From contig JAFYMM010000001.1 of NCBI GenBank assembly GCA_017550055.1, positions 1 through 5,326 on the forward strand: a stretch of DNA of 5,326 nucleotides, in the 5' to 3' direction. This stretch comes from Paludibacteraceae bacterium. Its GTDB lineage: Bacteria > Bacteroidota > Bacteroidia > Bacteroidales > Paludibacteraceae. The notes under the pieces were generated by a model that made no database searches, was not told where the DNA came from, and saw only the letters and a program-made list of their open reading frames with translations. Of the stretch, positions 1 to 5,318 are shown in pieces. The stretch's first letter is position 1; the number at the start of each line of letters is the position of its first letter. Position numbers and translations under genes: made by a program.

Positions 1-497
1 ATAAATGGCACAATACCTGTAGAAGTCAATGCCGAGTTTTTCACTGGCGACCCCTCAGGACGAATATGTGTCAAGTCATGCCCCACACCTCCGCGACGTT
101 TCATCAACTGCACTTGTTCTTCATCAATCTTAAATATACCGCCATACGAGTCTGCTTCACCATCCACACCAATCACAAAACAGTTAGACAACGACGATAC
201 TTGGAAATTATTACCAATCCCCGTCATCGGACTACCTTGTGGTACGATATAACGGAAGTGGTCGAACAAATCAAACAACTCTTGTTCGCTCAACGGATTA
301 GGATATTTCTTCTCTACACGAGCTATTTCACGAGCCAAACGCCAATGCATATCTTCTGGCGTACGTTCATACAAATAACCTTGCGAATCCTTCAAGGCAT
401 ATTTATTAACCCATACTTGAGCCGCCAATTCATCGCCGCCAAAGTATTCTTTCGAAGCCCGACGAGCCTCTTCTTCAGTGATTTTTATTGATTCCAC
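1..497 (-). CDS. nrdJ: Adenosylcobalamin-dependent (class II) ribonucleotide reductase, N-terminal part, cut by window edge
   Basis: Reduces ribonucleotides to deoxyribonucleotides in the cytoplasm, using a radical generated from coenzyme B12. The minus strand reads open from a GTG at 497-495 to the window edge, giving 165 codons. The protein has a helical N-terminal segment (residues 20-65, including DELAAQVWVNKYAL and PEDMHWRLAREIAR), then VPQGSPMTGIGNN (85-97), SLSNCFV (102-108) and MKRRGGVGHDLTHIRPEG (132-149). C106 matches the N-terminal redox cysteine of the reductase active site; the RRGGVG segment is typical of the family. No ATP-cone precedes the catalytic domain. An in-frame TAA lies at 518-516 with no ATG between, and the next in-frame ATG is residue 50, so GTG is the only sensible start. 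The catalytic and remaining cysteines lie beyond the edge. Assignment to class II rather than class I rests on overall similarity to Bacteroidales NrdJ as I know it. Confidence 0.9.
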   Translation of the reverse strand, partial: MESIKITEEEARRASKEYFGGDELAAQVWVNKYALKDSQGYLYERTPEDMHWRLAREIARVEKKYPNPLSEQELFDLFDHFRYIVPQGSPMTGIGNNFQVSSLSNCFVIGVDGEADSYGGIFKIDEEQVQLMKRRGGVGHDLTHIRPEGSPVKNSALTSTGIVPF

Positions 498-539
498 GGT
501 ATATACAGTATTTAGTTATTATTTAATTTATTTCTGAGT

Positions 540-568
540 GAAATGTAGCATATCCATTGTCTGCTAAA
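540..568 (-). promoter_or_regulatory. Weaker alternative nrdJ promoter
   Basis: On the minus strand TTTA (568-565), a 17-base spacer and TACATTTC (547-540) resemble the Bacteroidota promoter with one mismatch in each box. It would give a leader of about 40 nt. It is less convincing than the exact match at 664-694 and may be chance in AT-rich DNA. Confidence 0.2.
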
Positions 569-663
569 CGCAATAACCGGAAGTAGCTTTTTTGATAACT
601 AACTATCATTCATTTTCAAAAAAGTTTTCCAAAACCGCGCACTTTCGATTACAAAACACCTTG

Positions 664-694
664 CAAAAATACTATTTTTTTGTAACATACCAAA
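664..694 (-). promoter_or_regulatory. Probable nrdJ promoter, Bacteroidota type
   Basis: Read on the minus strand, TTTG (694-691) is followed after 19 bases by TATTTTTG (671-664). This matches the Bacteroidota -33 TTTG / -7 TAnnTTTG consensus exactly. Transcription would start near 659, leaving a leader of about 160 nt before the GTG start of the reductase gene. Confidence 0.65.
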
Positions 695-848
695 GGAAAA
701 AACAACTTTTTTTCACAAAAGTTACTAACACCCCAACATACCCCATCATTACTACAAACTTACCCTCAAAATACCACCATCATCTATACTCTTTACAGAG
801 AAATAAATTATTTTTCAAATAAACAACGGCTATATCATTTTTTTTTCG

Positions 849-856
849 TAATTTTG
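849..856 (+). promoter_or_regulatory. Probable -7 box of the envC-like gene
   Basis: TAATTTTG is an exact match to the Bacteroidota -7 consensus TAnnTTTG. No TTTG lies at the expected distance upstream (around 825-830 reads AACGG), so the -33 box is absent or unrecognisable. Transcription would start near 860, giving a leader of about 160 nt that contains both palindrome copies. Confidence 0.45.
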
Positions 857-891
857 TACTACAAAAAATCAAGTTATTTTTACTCCAAAAA

Positions 892-914
892 AATACACAC
901 TCACAATGTGTATT
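892..914. repeat. Imperfect palindrome, copy 1 (perfect 8-bp arms)
   Basis: The arms AATACACA (892-899) and TGTGTATT (907-914) are perfect inverted repeats around a 7-base centre, CTCACAA. The unit matches the one at 985-1007 at 19 of 23 positions. It could be an operator for a dimeric regulator or an RNA hairpin in the envC-like leader. Confidence 0.6.
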
Positions 915-971
915 GCATACGACTAAATTCCTAAGTTTACCTATACTTTACCTTACCTTCATCATAGGATA

Positions 972-990
972 ACCATACCTTCACCATACC
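972..990 (+). repeat. Direct repeat of ACCATACC, 11 bp apart
   Basis: ACCATACC occurs at 972-979 and 983-990, start to start 11 bp, about one helical turn. The second copy runs into palindrome copy 2. The flanking leader (930-990) is rich in ACCTT/ATACC-like words, so this may be low-complexity drift or a binding site. Confidence 0.4.
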
Positions 991-1007
991 CACTCACAGT
1001 GTGTATC
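985..1007. repeat. Imperfect palindrome, copy 2, next to the envC-like start
   Basis: This is a second copy of the 892-914 unit, 93 bp downstream start to start. The arms ATACCCAC (986-993) and GTGTGTAT (999-1006) pair with one mismatch around TCACA. It ends 13 bases before the ATG at 1021, so as RNA a hairpin would sit in the ribosome-binding region; as DNA it would lie well downstream of the predicted start of transcription. Confidence 0.6.
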
Positions 1008-1020
1008 TCTTAAAAATAAT

Positions 1021-2247
1021 ATGAAAAAAATACTGACTATACTACTCTGTTTTCTGCATTGCACGTTGTGTATTAATCTAAGCGCACAAACAATTAAAGA
1101 ACTCGAAGCTGAAAAGAAAAAGGCTCTCGACGAGCTTGCTGTAACTAATCGCCTTCTCAACGAAACTCAAAAAAACAAAAAAGGCACAGAAAACAAACTC
1201 AATCTACTTAAACAATCAATCAAACAAAGCACCAACTACATCAATGCTCTAAATAAAGAAATCGGAATGCTCGACGAAAATATTTCATCTATCCAAGCAT
1301 CACGACTTTCTCACCAAGAACGTCTCAGTAGGCTCCGCGATGAGTACGCACAAACAACACGCGCACTCTATTCGCATCACAAATACTTCTCACCTCTCTT
1401 ATTTATCTTTTCTGCCGACAATTTCAATCAAGCCCTACGTCGTTTCCGCTATCTCCAACAAGTAGCCTCTCATCGCAAGTATCAAGCGCAAGAAATAACT
1501 AAAATCACAAAACAACTCGAAATAGAAGAAAATATTCTCACTGAAAATCGCATACAAAAAGAAACTGCTGTTAGTGCAAAGGAACTTGAACAACAACGTC
1601 TTGAACAACAACGTCGTAAACGCAACGATGAACTAGCTTCTCTTAAAAAGAAAGAAACATCTCTGAAAAAGAAGCAAAAGGAACAACAAGCCAAAGCCGA
1701 TAAACTCAATAAAAAAATTCAAGATATAATTGCAGCCGAAATCAAACGTCAAAAAGAGGAGGCTGCTGCAAAAGCTAAGAAAGAAGGTAAAAAAGACCCT
1801 TACGAACTCAGCAAGGAAGAGAAACTCGTGGCTGGTAACTTCGAAGCCAACAAAGGAAAACTTCCTCGCCCTATCGAAAAAGGCTTCATTAGTAGCCACT
1901 TTGGTGTACAACCTCACCCTTTCCTCGACAAAGTGCAAATCAACAACAAAGGTACTTACTTCCAAATTCCTGCAGGTTCTGATGCTCGTGCAGTATTCGA
2001 AGGCGAAGTAACTCAATGTTTCTCTGTGCCAGGTAGCAATCAATCCGTCATCGTGAAACATGGCAATTACCGCACCGTATATTCCAACCTTGTAACACTT
2101 TATGTCAAAGTTGGCGACAAAGTTTCTACTAAACAAAAAATCGGTAAAGTCTTCACCGACACCGAAAACGACAACAAAACTGAACTCTATTTCATGCTCT
2201 ATAAAGACACTGAAATACAAAATCCTGAAAATTGGCTTGCAAATTAG
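1021..2247 (+). CDS. envC: EnvC-like murein hydrolase activator with degenerate LytM (M23) domain
   Basis: Probable periplasmic activator of peptidoglycan amidases that split septal wall during division. The 408-aa product starts with a signal peptide (residues 1-22; LSA-Q suggests cleavage before Q23, and no lipobox is seen). A long charged coiled coil follows (about 24-265), interrupted by a hydrophobic patch, YFSPLLFIFSADNFNQALRR (121-140), as in EnvC-type proteins. The C-terminal LytM/M23 fold covers about 281-406. Its zinc ligands are all lost: HxxxD has become N309 and Y313, the YxHL histidine is N356, and HxH is E388-L-Y390. This matches non-catalytic EnvC, whose LytM domain regulates amidases, rather than an active endopeptidase. 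Length is normal for the family. ATG at 1021 is directly followed by MKK and the signal peptide. No amidase gene is adjacent. The gene stands alone, with trxB separately promoted downstream. The symbol is by similarity. Confidence 0.82.
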   Translation: MKKILTILLCFLHCTLCINLSAQTIKELEAEKKKALDELAVTNRLLNETQKNKKGTENKLNLLKQSIKQSTNYINALNKEIGMLDENISSIQASRLSHQERLSRLRDEYAQTTRALYSHHKYFSPLLFIFSADNFNQALRRFRYLQQVASHRKYQAQEITKITKQLEIEENILTENRIQKETAVSAKELEQQRLEQQRRKRNDELASLKKKETSLKKKQKEQQAKADKLNKKIQDIIAAEIKRQKEEAAAKAKKEGKKDPYELSKEEKLVAGNFEANKGKLPRPIEKGFISSHFGVQPHPFLDKVQINNKGTYFQIPAGSDARAVFEGEVTQCFSVPGSNQSVIVKHGNYRTVYSNLVTLYVKVGDKVSTKQKIGKVFTDTENDNKTELYFMLYKDTEIQNPENWLAN

Positions 2248-2270
2248 GCAAAAACATTTGCTAATGTGCC
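2247..2270 (+). terminator. Weak hairpin after the envC-like gene
   Basis: GGC (2247-2249) and ACATT (2254-2258) can pair with AATGT (2263-2267) and GCC (2268-2270), with an AAAA bulge and a TGCT loop. There is no T-tract, and the element overlaps the trxB -33 box. Termination is doubtful; it may be incidental. Confidence 0.2.
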
Positions 2271-2288
2271 AAATTTATCGTACCTTTG
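2257..2288 (+). promoter_or_regulatory. trxB promoter, consensus Bacteroidota type
   Basis: TTTG (2257-2260), a 20-base spacer and TACCTTTG (2281-2288) match the Bacteroidota -33/-7 consensus exactly. Transcription should begin near 2292, about 60 nt before the trxB ATG. The promoter starts only 10 bases after the upstream stop codon, so trxB is probably transcribed independently. Confidence 0.7.
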
Positions 2289-2298
2289 CGTGTTCAAG

Positions 2299-2313
2299 TG
2301 TACCAATGGTACA
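2299..2313. repeat. 15-bp palindrome at the start of the trxB transcript
   Basis: TGTACC, an AAT centre and GGTACA form a perfect inverted repeat about 7 bases after the predicted start of transcription. The position suits a repressor operator or a small 5' RNA hairpin. No regulator gene is present nearby to tie it to. Confidence 0.45.
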
Positions 2314-2352
2314 AATATCGTTAATAACTAATAACTAATCATTAATATAATT

Positions 2353-3291
2353 ATGAACGAAAAAGTAAAATGCCTTATCATTGGCTCAGGCCCTGCTGGC
2401 TATACTGCCGCAATCTACGCTTCACGCGCTAACCTTGCTCCGGTACTCTACGAGGGTATGCAATCAGGTGGTCAATTAACTCAAACTACTGAAATCGAAA
2501 ACTTCCCAGGTTATCCTGAAGGTATCGACGCTAACCTTATGATGGCTGACCTCCGTGCTCAAGCTGAGCGTTTTGGTACAGACGTACGTTTTGGTTGCAT
2601 CACTGATGTTGACTTCAGTTGCTCACCTAAAAAACTCACTATCGATGGTGAAAAAGTAATCGAAGCTGACACTGTAATTATTGCAACTGGTGCTAGTGCA
2701 AAATATCTTGGTCTCGCTGACGAACAAAAATATATGGGTAAAGGTGTTTCTGCATGTGCAACTTGCGACGGATTCTTCTACCGCAAAAAAACTGTTGCAG
2801 TAGTAGGTGGTGGCGACACTGCTTGCGAAGAAGCTTGCTACCTCGCTGGTCTTTGCGAAAAAGTTTACCTCATCGTGCGTAAACCTTTCCTCCGTGCATC
2901 TAAAGTAATGCAAGACCGTGTATTCAAAAACGAGAAAATCACTGTTCTCTTCGAACACAATACTCAAAGCCTCTACGGCGAAGACCTTCTCGAAGGTGCA
3001 AAACTCATCAAACGTAAAGGCGAAGCTGACGAAGAAATCGTTGATATCAAAATTGATGGATTCTTCCTCGCTATCGGTCACCACCCTAATAGCGACATCT
3101 TCAAAAAATACATCAACACAAACGAAGAAGGCTACATCATTACTGAACCATTCCGCCCTCTTACAAATGTACCTGGTGTGTTCGCTGCTGGCGACGTTGC
3201 TGACCCAATCTATCGTCAAGCAATCTGCGCTGCTGCTTCTGGCTGTAAATCAGCAATGGAAGCTGAAAAATATCTTGCAGCAATGGAGTAA
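2353..3291 (+). CDS. trxB: Thioredoxin reductase (NADPH, FAD-dependent)
   Basis: Cytoplasmic flavoenzyme that passes electrons from NADPH through FAD and a redox disulfide to thioredoxin. The 312-aa length is standard for the low-molecular-weight bacterial type. Visible motifs, in order: FAD dinucleotide-binding GSGPAG (11-16); GGQLTQTTEIENFPGYPEG; redox centre C135-A-T-C138 within SACATCDGFF; NADPH-binding GGGDTACEEA (152-161); VRKPFLRASK, where R176, K177 and R181 take the place of the HRRxxxR residues that contact the NADPH phosphate; and the FAD-contacting GVFAAGDVAD with G280-D281. The gene has its own promoter upstream and a strong terminator downstream, so it is probably monocistronic. 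Its codons favour C-ending forms (TTC, TAC, CTC, GAC) more than the neighbouring lipoprotein gene, which suggests high expression. There is no sign of truncation. Confidence 0.96.
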   Translation: MNEKVKCLIIGSGPAGYTAAIYASRANLAPVLYEGMQSGGQLTQTTEIENFPGYPEGIDANLMMADLRAQAERFGTDVRFGCITDVDFSCSPKKLTIDGEKVIEADTVIIATGASAKYLGLADEQKYMGKGVSACATCDGFFYRKKTVAVVGGGDTACEEACYLAGLCEKVYLIVRKPFLRASKVMQDRVFKNEKITVLFEHNTQSLYGEDLLEGAKLIKRKGEADEEIVDIKIDGFFLAIGHHPNSDIFKKYINTNEEGYIITEPFRPLTNVPGVFAAGDVADPIYRQAICAAASGCKSAMEAEKYLAAME

Positions 3292-3310
3292 TAACTCTCA
3301 TATAAACAAT

Positions 3311-3347
3311 AAAAATAGGCTAACTTCATTCGAGTTAGCCTATTTTT
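3311..3347. terminator. Strong, probably bidirectional rho-independent terminator
   Basis: A 15-bp perfect stem (3311-3325 with 3333-3347) encloses a 7-base loop (TCATTCG). Its core is AGGCTAACT/AGTTAGCCT, and it is flanked by A5 on the left and T7 on the right. It lies 20 bases after the trxB stop. The A-tract on the left becomes a T-tract on the minus strand, so it could also stop transcripts of the convergent lipoprotein gene, which ends at 3461. No other stem-loop is apparent between 3348 and 3460. Confidence 0.88.
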
Positions 3348-3460
3348 TTATTTTACTATTTAACGTCAGTTCAATATGAAAATTCCGTGTATTCTATTTT
3401 ATCGCATAAAGGCTCAAAAACCTTCAGTTCCGTGAGAAATAAAATTATATCGAACTCATG

Positions 3461-4558
3461 TTATTTGCTTTTCTTTATTTCCTCTAAAGTCTCCGAATCT
3501 TTACTCCAATAAATATATTTATTTGGACTAACTTTCTTTTCTTCTTCGTTCACAATCAAAGATGGTGTATCTAATCTCCAATTCATAAATTCGGCATTAT
3601 GCGTTGTATCATCAATAAAATCTCGCAAATTATATGCCCATTTACGCCAATCATCACTACCACCTAATAAATTATCATACTGATATTCACGGCCTACAAG
3701 GTTGTTATGAAAATCCATCACATTGTCACAAGGCTTATTAACACTTGCACGCTCCCAATACACATCCATTATCAGCCAAGCTATTCGCGATGTGGTATAT
3801 TTACGTAATAAAAGATTTACAAATATATGTTTATAAGCATCTCCACGTTTACCATAACTTGTGTTCGCGTGATAAAAATGACGAGCGACATATTCTGCTC
3901 TAGCTTTCGATTGCAATACACGATAAATTGTAGATGAAGCAACTCCCATACTTACAAACGACATTGCCCACTCCTCTTTTGCAATATATGGAATCTCATC
4001 TCCCATCAACACAGTCTTCAACCCCCATTCACTATCAAAAGCACTTATACTATTAAAATCGGCCAATCTCACCTTATTTTCAGCATCTGCCAAAGCATTC
4101 AAATCCCAGAAAATAGAGGCTTCCGCCTCTGTCATCTGCATTAACTCTACTTCTGCTGAATCTGAAACTGAGTTGAAATAGACCTCATTAGGCGATGACA
4201 TTGTGAGTCCATCAATCGTATTTGTCCTATACTGAGGCAAACGACTAACATCTTGCAGATAACTCATAGTTGCATCTGCCATTTTCGACATCATACCTCT
4301 ATAAGCACGTTCTGGATATAGTTCTATCAATCGCTCTTCTACATATTCACCCATACTGCGCAACGTATCTTGCTCACCTTCATACTCTCTTGCTAACACA
4401 TATAATACAGCAGGGTCAAAAATAGGCACAATTGTTGTATCAGGTTCAACAATTGTCTCCGATTCATATCTTTCACCCCCTTTTATTCGTCTTCGTTGAG
4501 ATACACAACCAACTAATAATAAGATTATTAAAAGTAATAATAAATAACTATTTTTCAT
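3461..4558 (-). CDS. Lipoprotein of unknown function with DUF6973-like C-terminal region
   Basis: A 365-aa product with a lipoprotein signal peptide: a poly-Leu/Ile core (6-15) and lipobox L15-V-G-C18, so cleavage and lipidation at C18 are expected. Residues after the cysteine (VSQRRRIK) are basic, unlike the acidic surface-export signal of Bacteroidota lipoproteins, which hints at a periplasm-facing anchor. The middle (50-215) is acidic and mostly helical, without a family I recognise. The C-terminal part carries D240-A-Y-K-H244, W-E269 and M281-D-F-H-N285-N286-x-x-G289-R290. This pattern recalls DUF6973, as I remember it (DAxRH ... HE ... MDLxNNxxGR), a domain of unknown function. That link is from memory and moderate at best. 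ATG at 4558 is followed at once by the signal peptide. The gene has its own promoter, is convergent with trxB and divergent from recR. No biochemical function should be inferred. Confidence 0.85.
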   Translation of the reverse strand: MKNSYLLLLLIILLLVGCVSQRRRIKGGERYESETIVEPDTTIVPIFDPAVLYVLAREYEGEQDTLRSMGEYVEERLIELYPERAYRGMMSKMADATMSYLQDVSRLPQYRTNTIDGLTMSSPNEVYFNSVSDSAEVELMQMTEAEASIFWDLNALADAENKVRLADFNSISAFDSEWGLKTVLMGDEIPYIAKEEWAMSFVSMGVASSTIYRVLQSKARAEYVARHFYHANTSYGKRGDAYKHIFVNLLLRKYTTSRIAWLIMDVYWERASVNKPCDNVMDFHNNLVGREYQYDNLLGGSDDWRKWAYNLRDFIDDTTHNAEFMNWRLDTPSLIVNEEEKKVSPNKYIYWSKDSETLEEIKKSK

Positions 4559-4562
4559 ACTA

Positions 4563-4592
4563 CAAAGTTAGTAAAAATAATTAAAATATAAA
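4563..4592 (-). promoter_or_regulatory. Promoter of the lipoprotein gene, implying a leaderless mRNA
   Basis: On the minus strand TAACTTTG (4570-4563) matches the -7 consensus exactly. TTTA (4592-4589), 18 bases upstream, is a plausible -33 box with one mismatch. The -7 box ends only 4 bases before the ATG at 4558, so transcription should start at or within a base or two of the start codon. Confidence 0.6.
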
Positions 4593-4631
4593 TTTATGTA
4601 CAATAAATTATGAACTTTAAATTAAAATAAG

Positions 4632-4639
4632 TATCTTTG
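4632..4639 (+). promoter_or_regulatory. -7 box of recR promoter, very short leader
   Basis: TATCTTTG matches the Bacteroidota -7 consensus and ends 10 bases before the recR ATG. The expected start of transcription (about 4643-4645) leaves a leader of only 5-7 nt, too short for a ribosome-binding site. The -33 box is weak: TTATG at 4608-4612 is the nearest candidate. Confidence 0.55.
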
Positions 4640-4649
4640 TACTTTATTT

Positions 4650-5264
4650 ATGATACAGAAATATTCTTCGCAACTACTTGAAAATGCAGTAAATGCATTT
4701 GCTTCACTGCCTGGTATCGGACGCAAATCTGCTCTCCGTATGGCTTTGCACATACTCCGTCAAGGCCCAGCCAATGCCAACAAATTCATATCCGCCATTA
4801 GCGAAATGAGCGAAAATATTCAGTATTGCGAGGAATGCCACAATATTTCCGACAAACCAATATGTGAAATATGCTCCGACCCTAAACGCGATAAAACCAC
4901 AATCTGCGTTGTCGAATCCATCAAAGAGGTAATGCTCATCGAAAACACAGCTCAGTATCATGGCTCTTATCATGTTCTCGGTGGTGTCATTTCGCCAATG
5001 AATGGCATATCTCCTAACGATTTAGAGATATCTTCACTTATCGAGCGCGTCGAACAGGGCAACATCAAAGAGGTCATACTTGCTCTTAGTCCAAATATGG
5101 AAGGCGACACAACATGTTTCTATATCTATCGCAAGCTTGCACACTTACCAGTAACTATAACCACAATAGCACGTGGAGTTGCCATTGGCGATGACCTCGA
5201 ATATGCCGACGAAATCACTCTCGGACGCTCAATTACTAATCGTATAAAATACAATAACAAATAA
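4650..5264 (+). CDS. recR: Recombination mediator protein RecR
   Basis: Cytoplasmic DNA-repair protein of the RecFOR pathway; with RecO it helps load RecA on SSB-coated single-stranded DNA at gaps. The 204-aa length is typical. Domains in order: N-terminal helix-hairpin-helix with LPGIGRKSALR (20-30); a four-cysteine zinc finger, C60-x2-C63 and C72-x2-C75; a Toprim domain from about 84 (ICVVES, E89) through GGVISPMNGI to ALSPNMEGDTT; and the C-terminal segment TTIARGVAIGDDLEYADEITLGRSI, the counterpart of the usual IAxGxPxGxxLEYxDxxTL. ATG at 4650 fits the family N-terminus and the upstream -7 box. dnaX and a YbaB-family gene, frequent recR partners in proteobacteria, are not in the window; recR is divergent from a lipoprotein gene instead. 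Confidence 0.97.
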   Translation: MIQKYSSQLLENAVNAFASLPGIGRKSALRMALHILRQGPANANKFISAISEMSENIQYCEECHNISDKPICEICSDPKRDKTTICVVESIKEVMLIENTAQYHGSYHVLGGVISPMNGISPNDLEISSLIERVEQGNIKEVILALSPNMEGDTTCFYIYRKLAHLPVTITTIARGVAIGDDLEYADEITLGRSITNRIKYNNK

Positions 5265-5285
5265 CACTAAAATACAATAACCCCC

Positions 5286-5305
5286 TCCTATATTTAAATA
5301 TAGGA
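5286..5305. repeat. 20-bp perfect palindrome after recR
   Basis: TCCTATATTT (5286-5295) is followed directly by its reverse complement AAATATAGGA (5296-5305), beginning 21 bases after the recR stop. It could act as a hairpin terminator with a TTAA-type loop, although no T-tract follows, or as a protein-binding site for the next gene beyond the window. Confidence 0.5.
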
Positions 5306-5318
5306 TACAGCATACAGC
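5305..5318 (+). repeat. Tandem 7-bp repeat ATACAGC x2
   Basis: ATACAGC is repeated head to tail at 5305-5311 and 5312-5318, directly abutting the palindrome. The window ends 8 bases later, so it cannot be seen whether the array continues. Confidence 0.4.

Larger units (their letters stand above)
498..1020. other. 523-bp divergent intergenic region
   Basis: This non-coding stretch separates the divergently transcribed nrdJ and envC-like genes. It contains the nrdJ promoter (664-694), a G-free plus-strand run (722-797), homopolymer T runs (674-681, 838-846), a probable promoter box for the envC-like gene (849-856), a phased ACCATACC repeat (972-990) and two copies of a 23-bp palindrome (892-914, 985-1007). 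A 76-codon open frame at 592-822 is judged spurious. I see no tRNA, no recognisable riboswitch and no mobile element remnant. Confidence 0.8.

Noticed and set aside
66..491. 141-codon plus-strand open frame opposite nrdJ
   Set aside because: The minus strand encodes a clear class II ribonucleotide reductase over the same bases, so this is an antisense shadow.
495..510. NrdR box over the nrdJ start codon
   Set aside because: The GTATATAC dyad looked promising, but centred against the 16-bp NrdR consensus it matches poorly, and the usual second box one or more helical turns away is absent.
498..660. Cobalamin riboswitch in the leader of the B12-dependent reductase
   Set aside because: I looked for a B12-box (GCCACTG-like) and the usual multi-helix layout on the minus strand and found neither.
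592..822. 76-codon plus-strand open frame in the intergenic region
   Set aside because: It lies over the nrdJ promoter and the G-free run, its translation is low-complexity and basic with no recognisable family, and it has no promoter of its own that I can see. The frame is open because stop codons TAG and TGA are rare in G-poor DNA.
892..1007. Start of a CRISPR array or mobile-element terminal repeats
   Set aside because: Only two copies, palindromic and 70 bases apart, with no cas or transposase gene and no third unit upstream or downstream.
1633..2220. 195-codon minus-strand open frame inside the envC-like gene
   Set aside because: Antisense to a gene with a clear signal peptide, coiled coil and LytM fold; the translation is Phe-rich in the way expected from reading Lys/Glu-rich coding DNA backwards.
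1021..2247. Active M23 zinc endopeptidase
   Set aside because: None of the HxxxD, YxHL or HxH ligands is present in the LytM region.
2623..3219. 198-codon minus-strand open frame inside trxB
   Set aside because: Antisense shadow of an unmistakable thioredoxin reductase.
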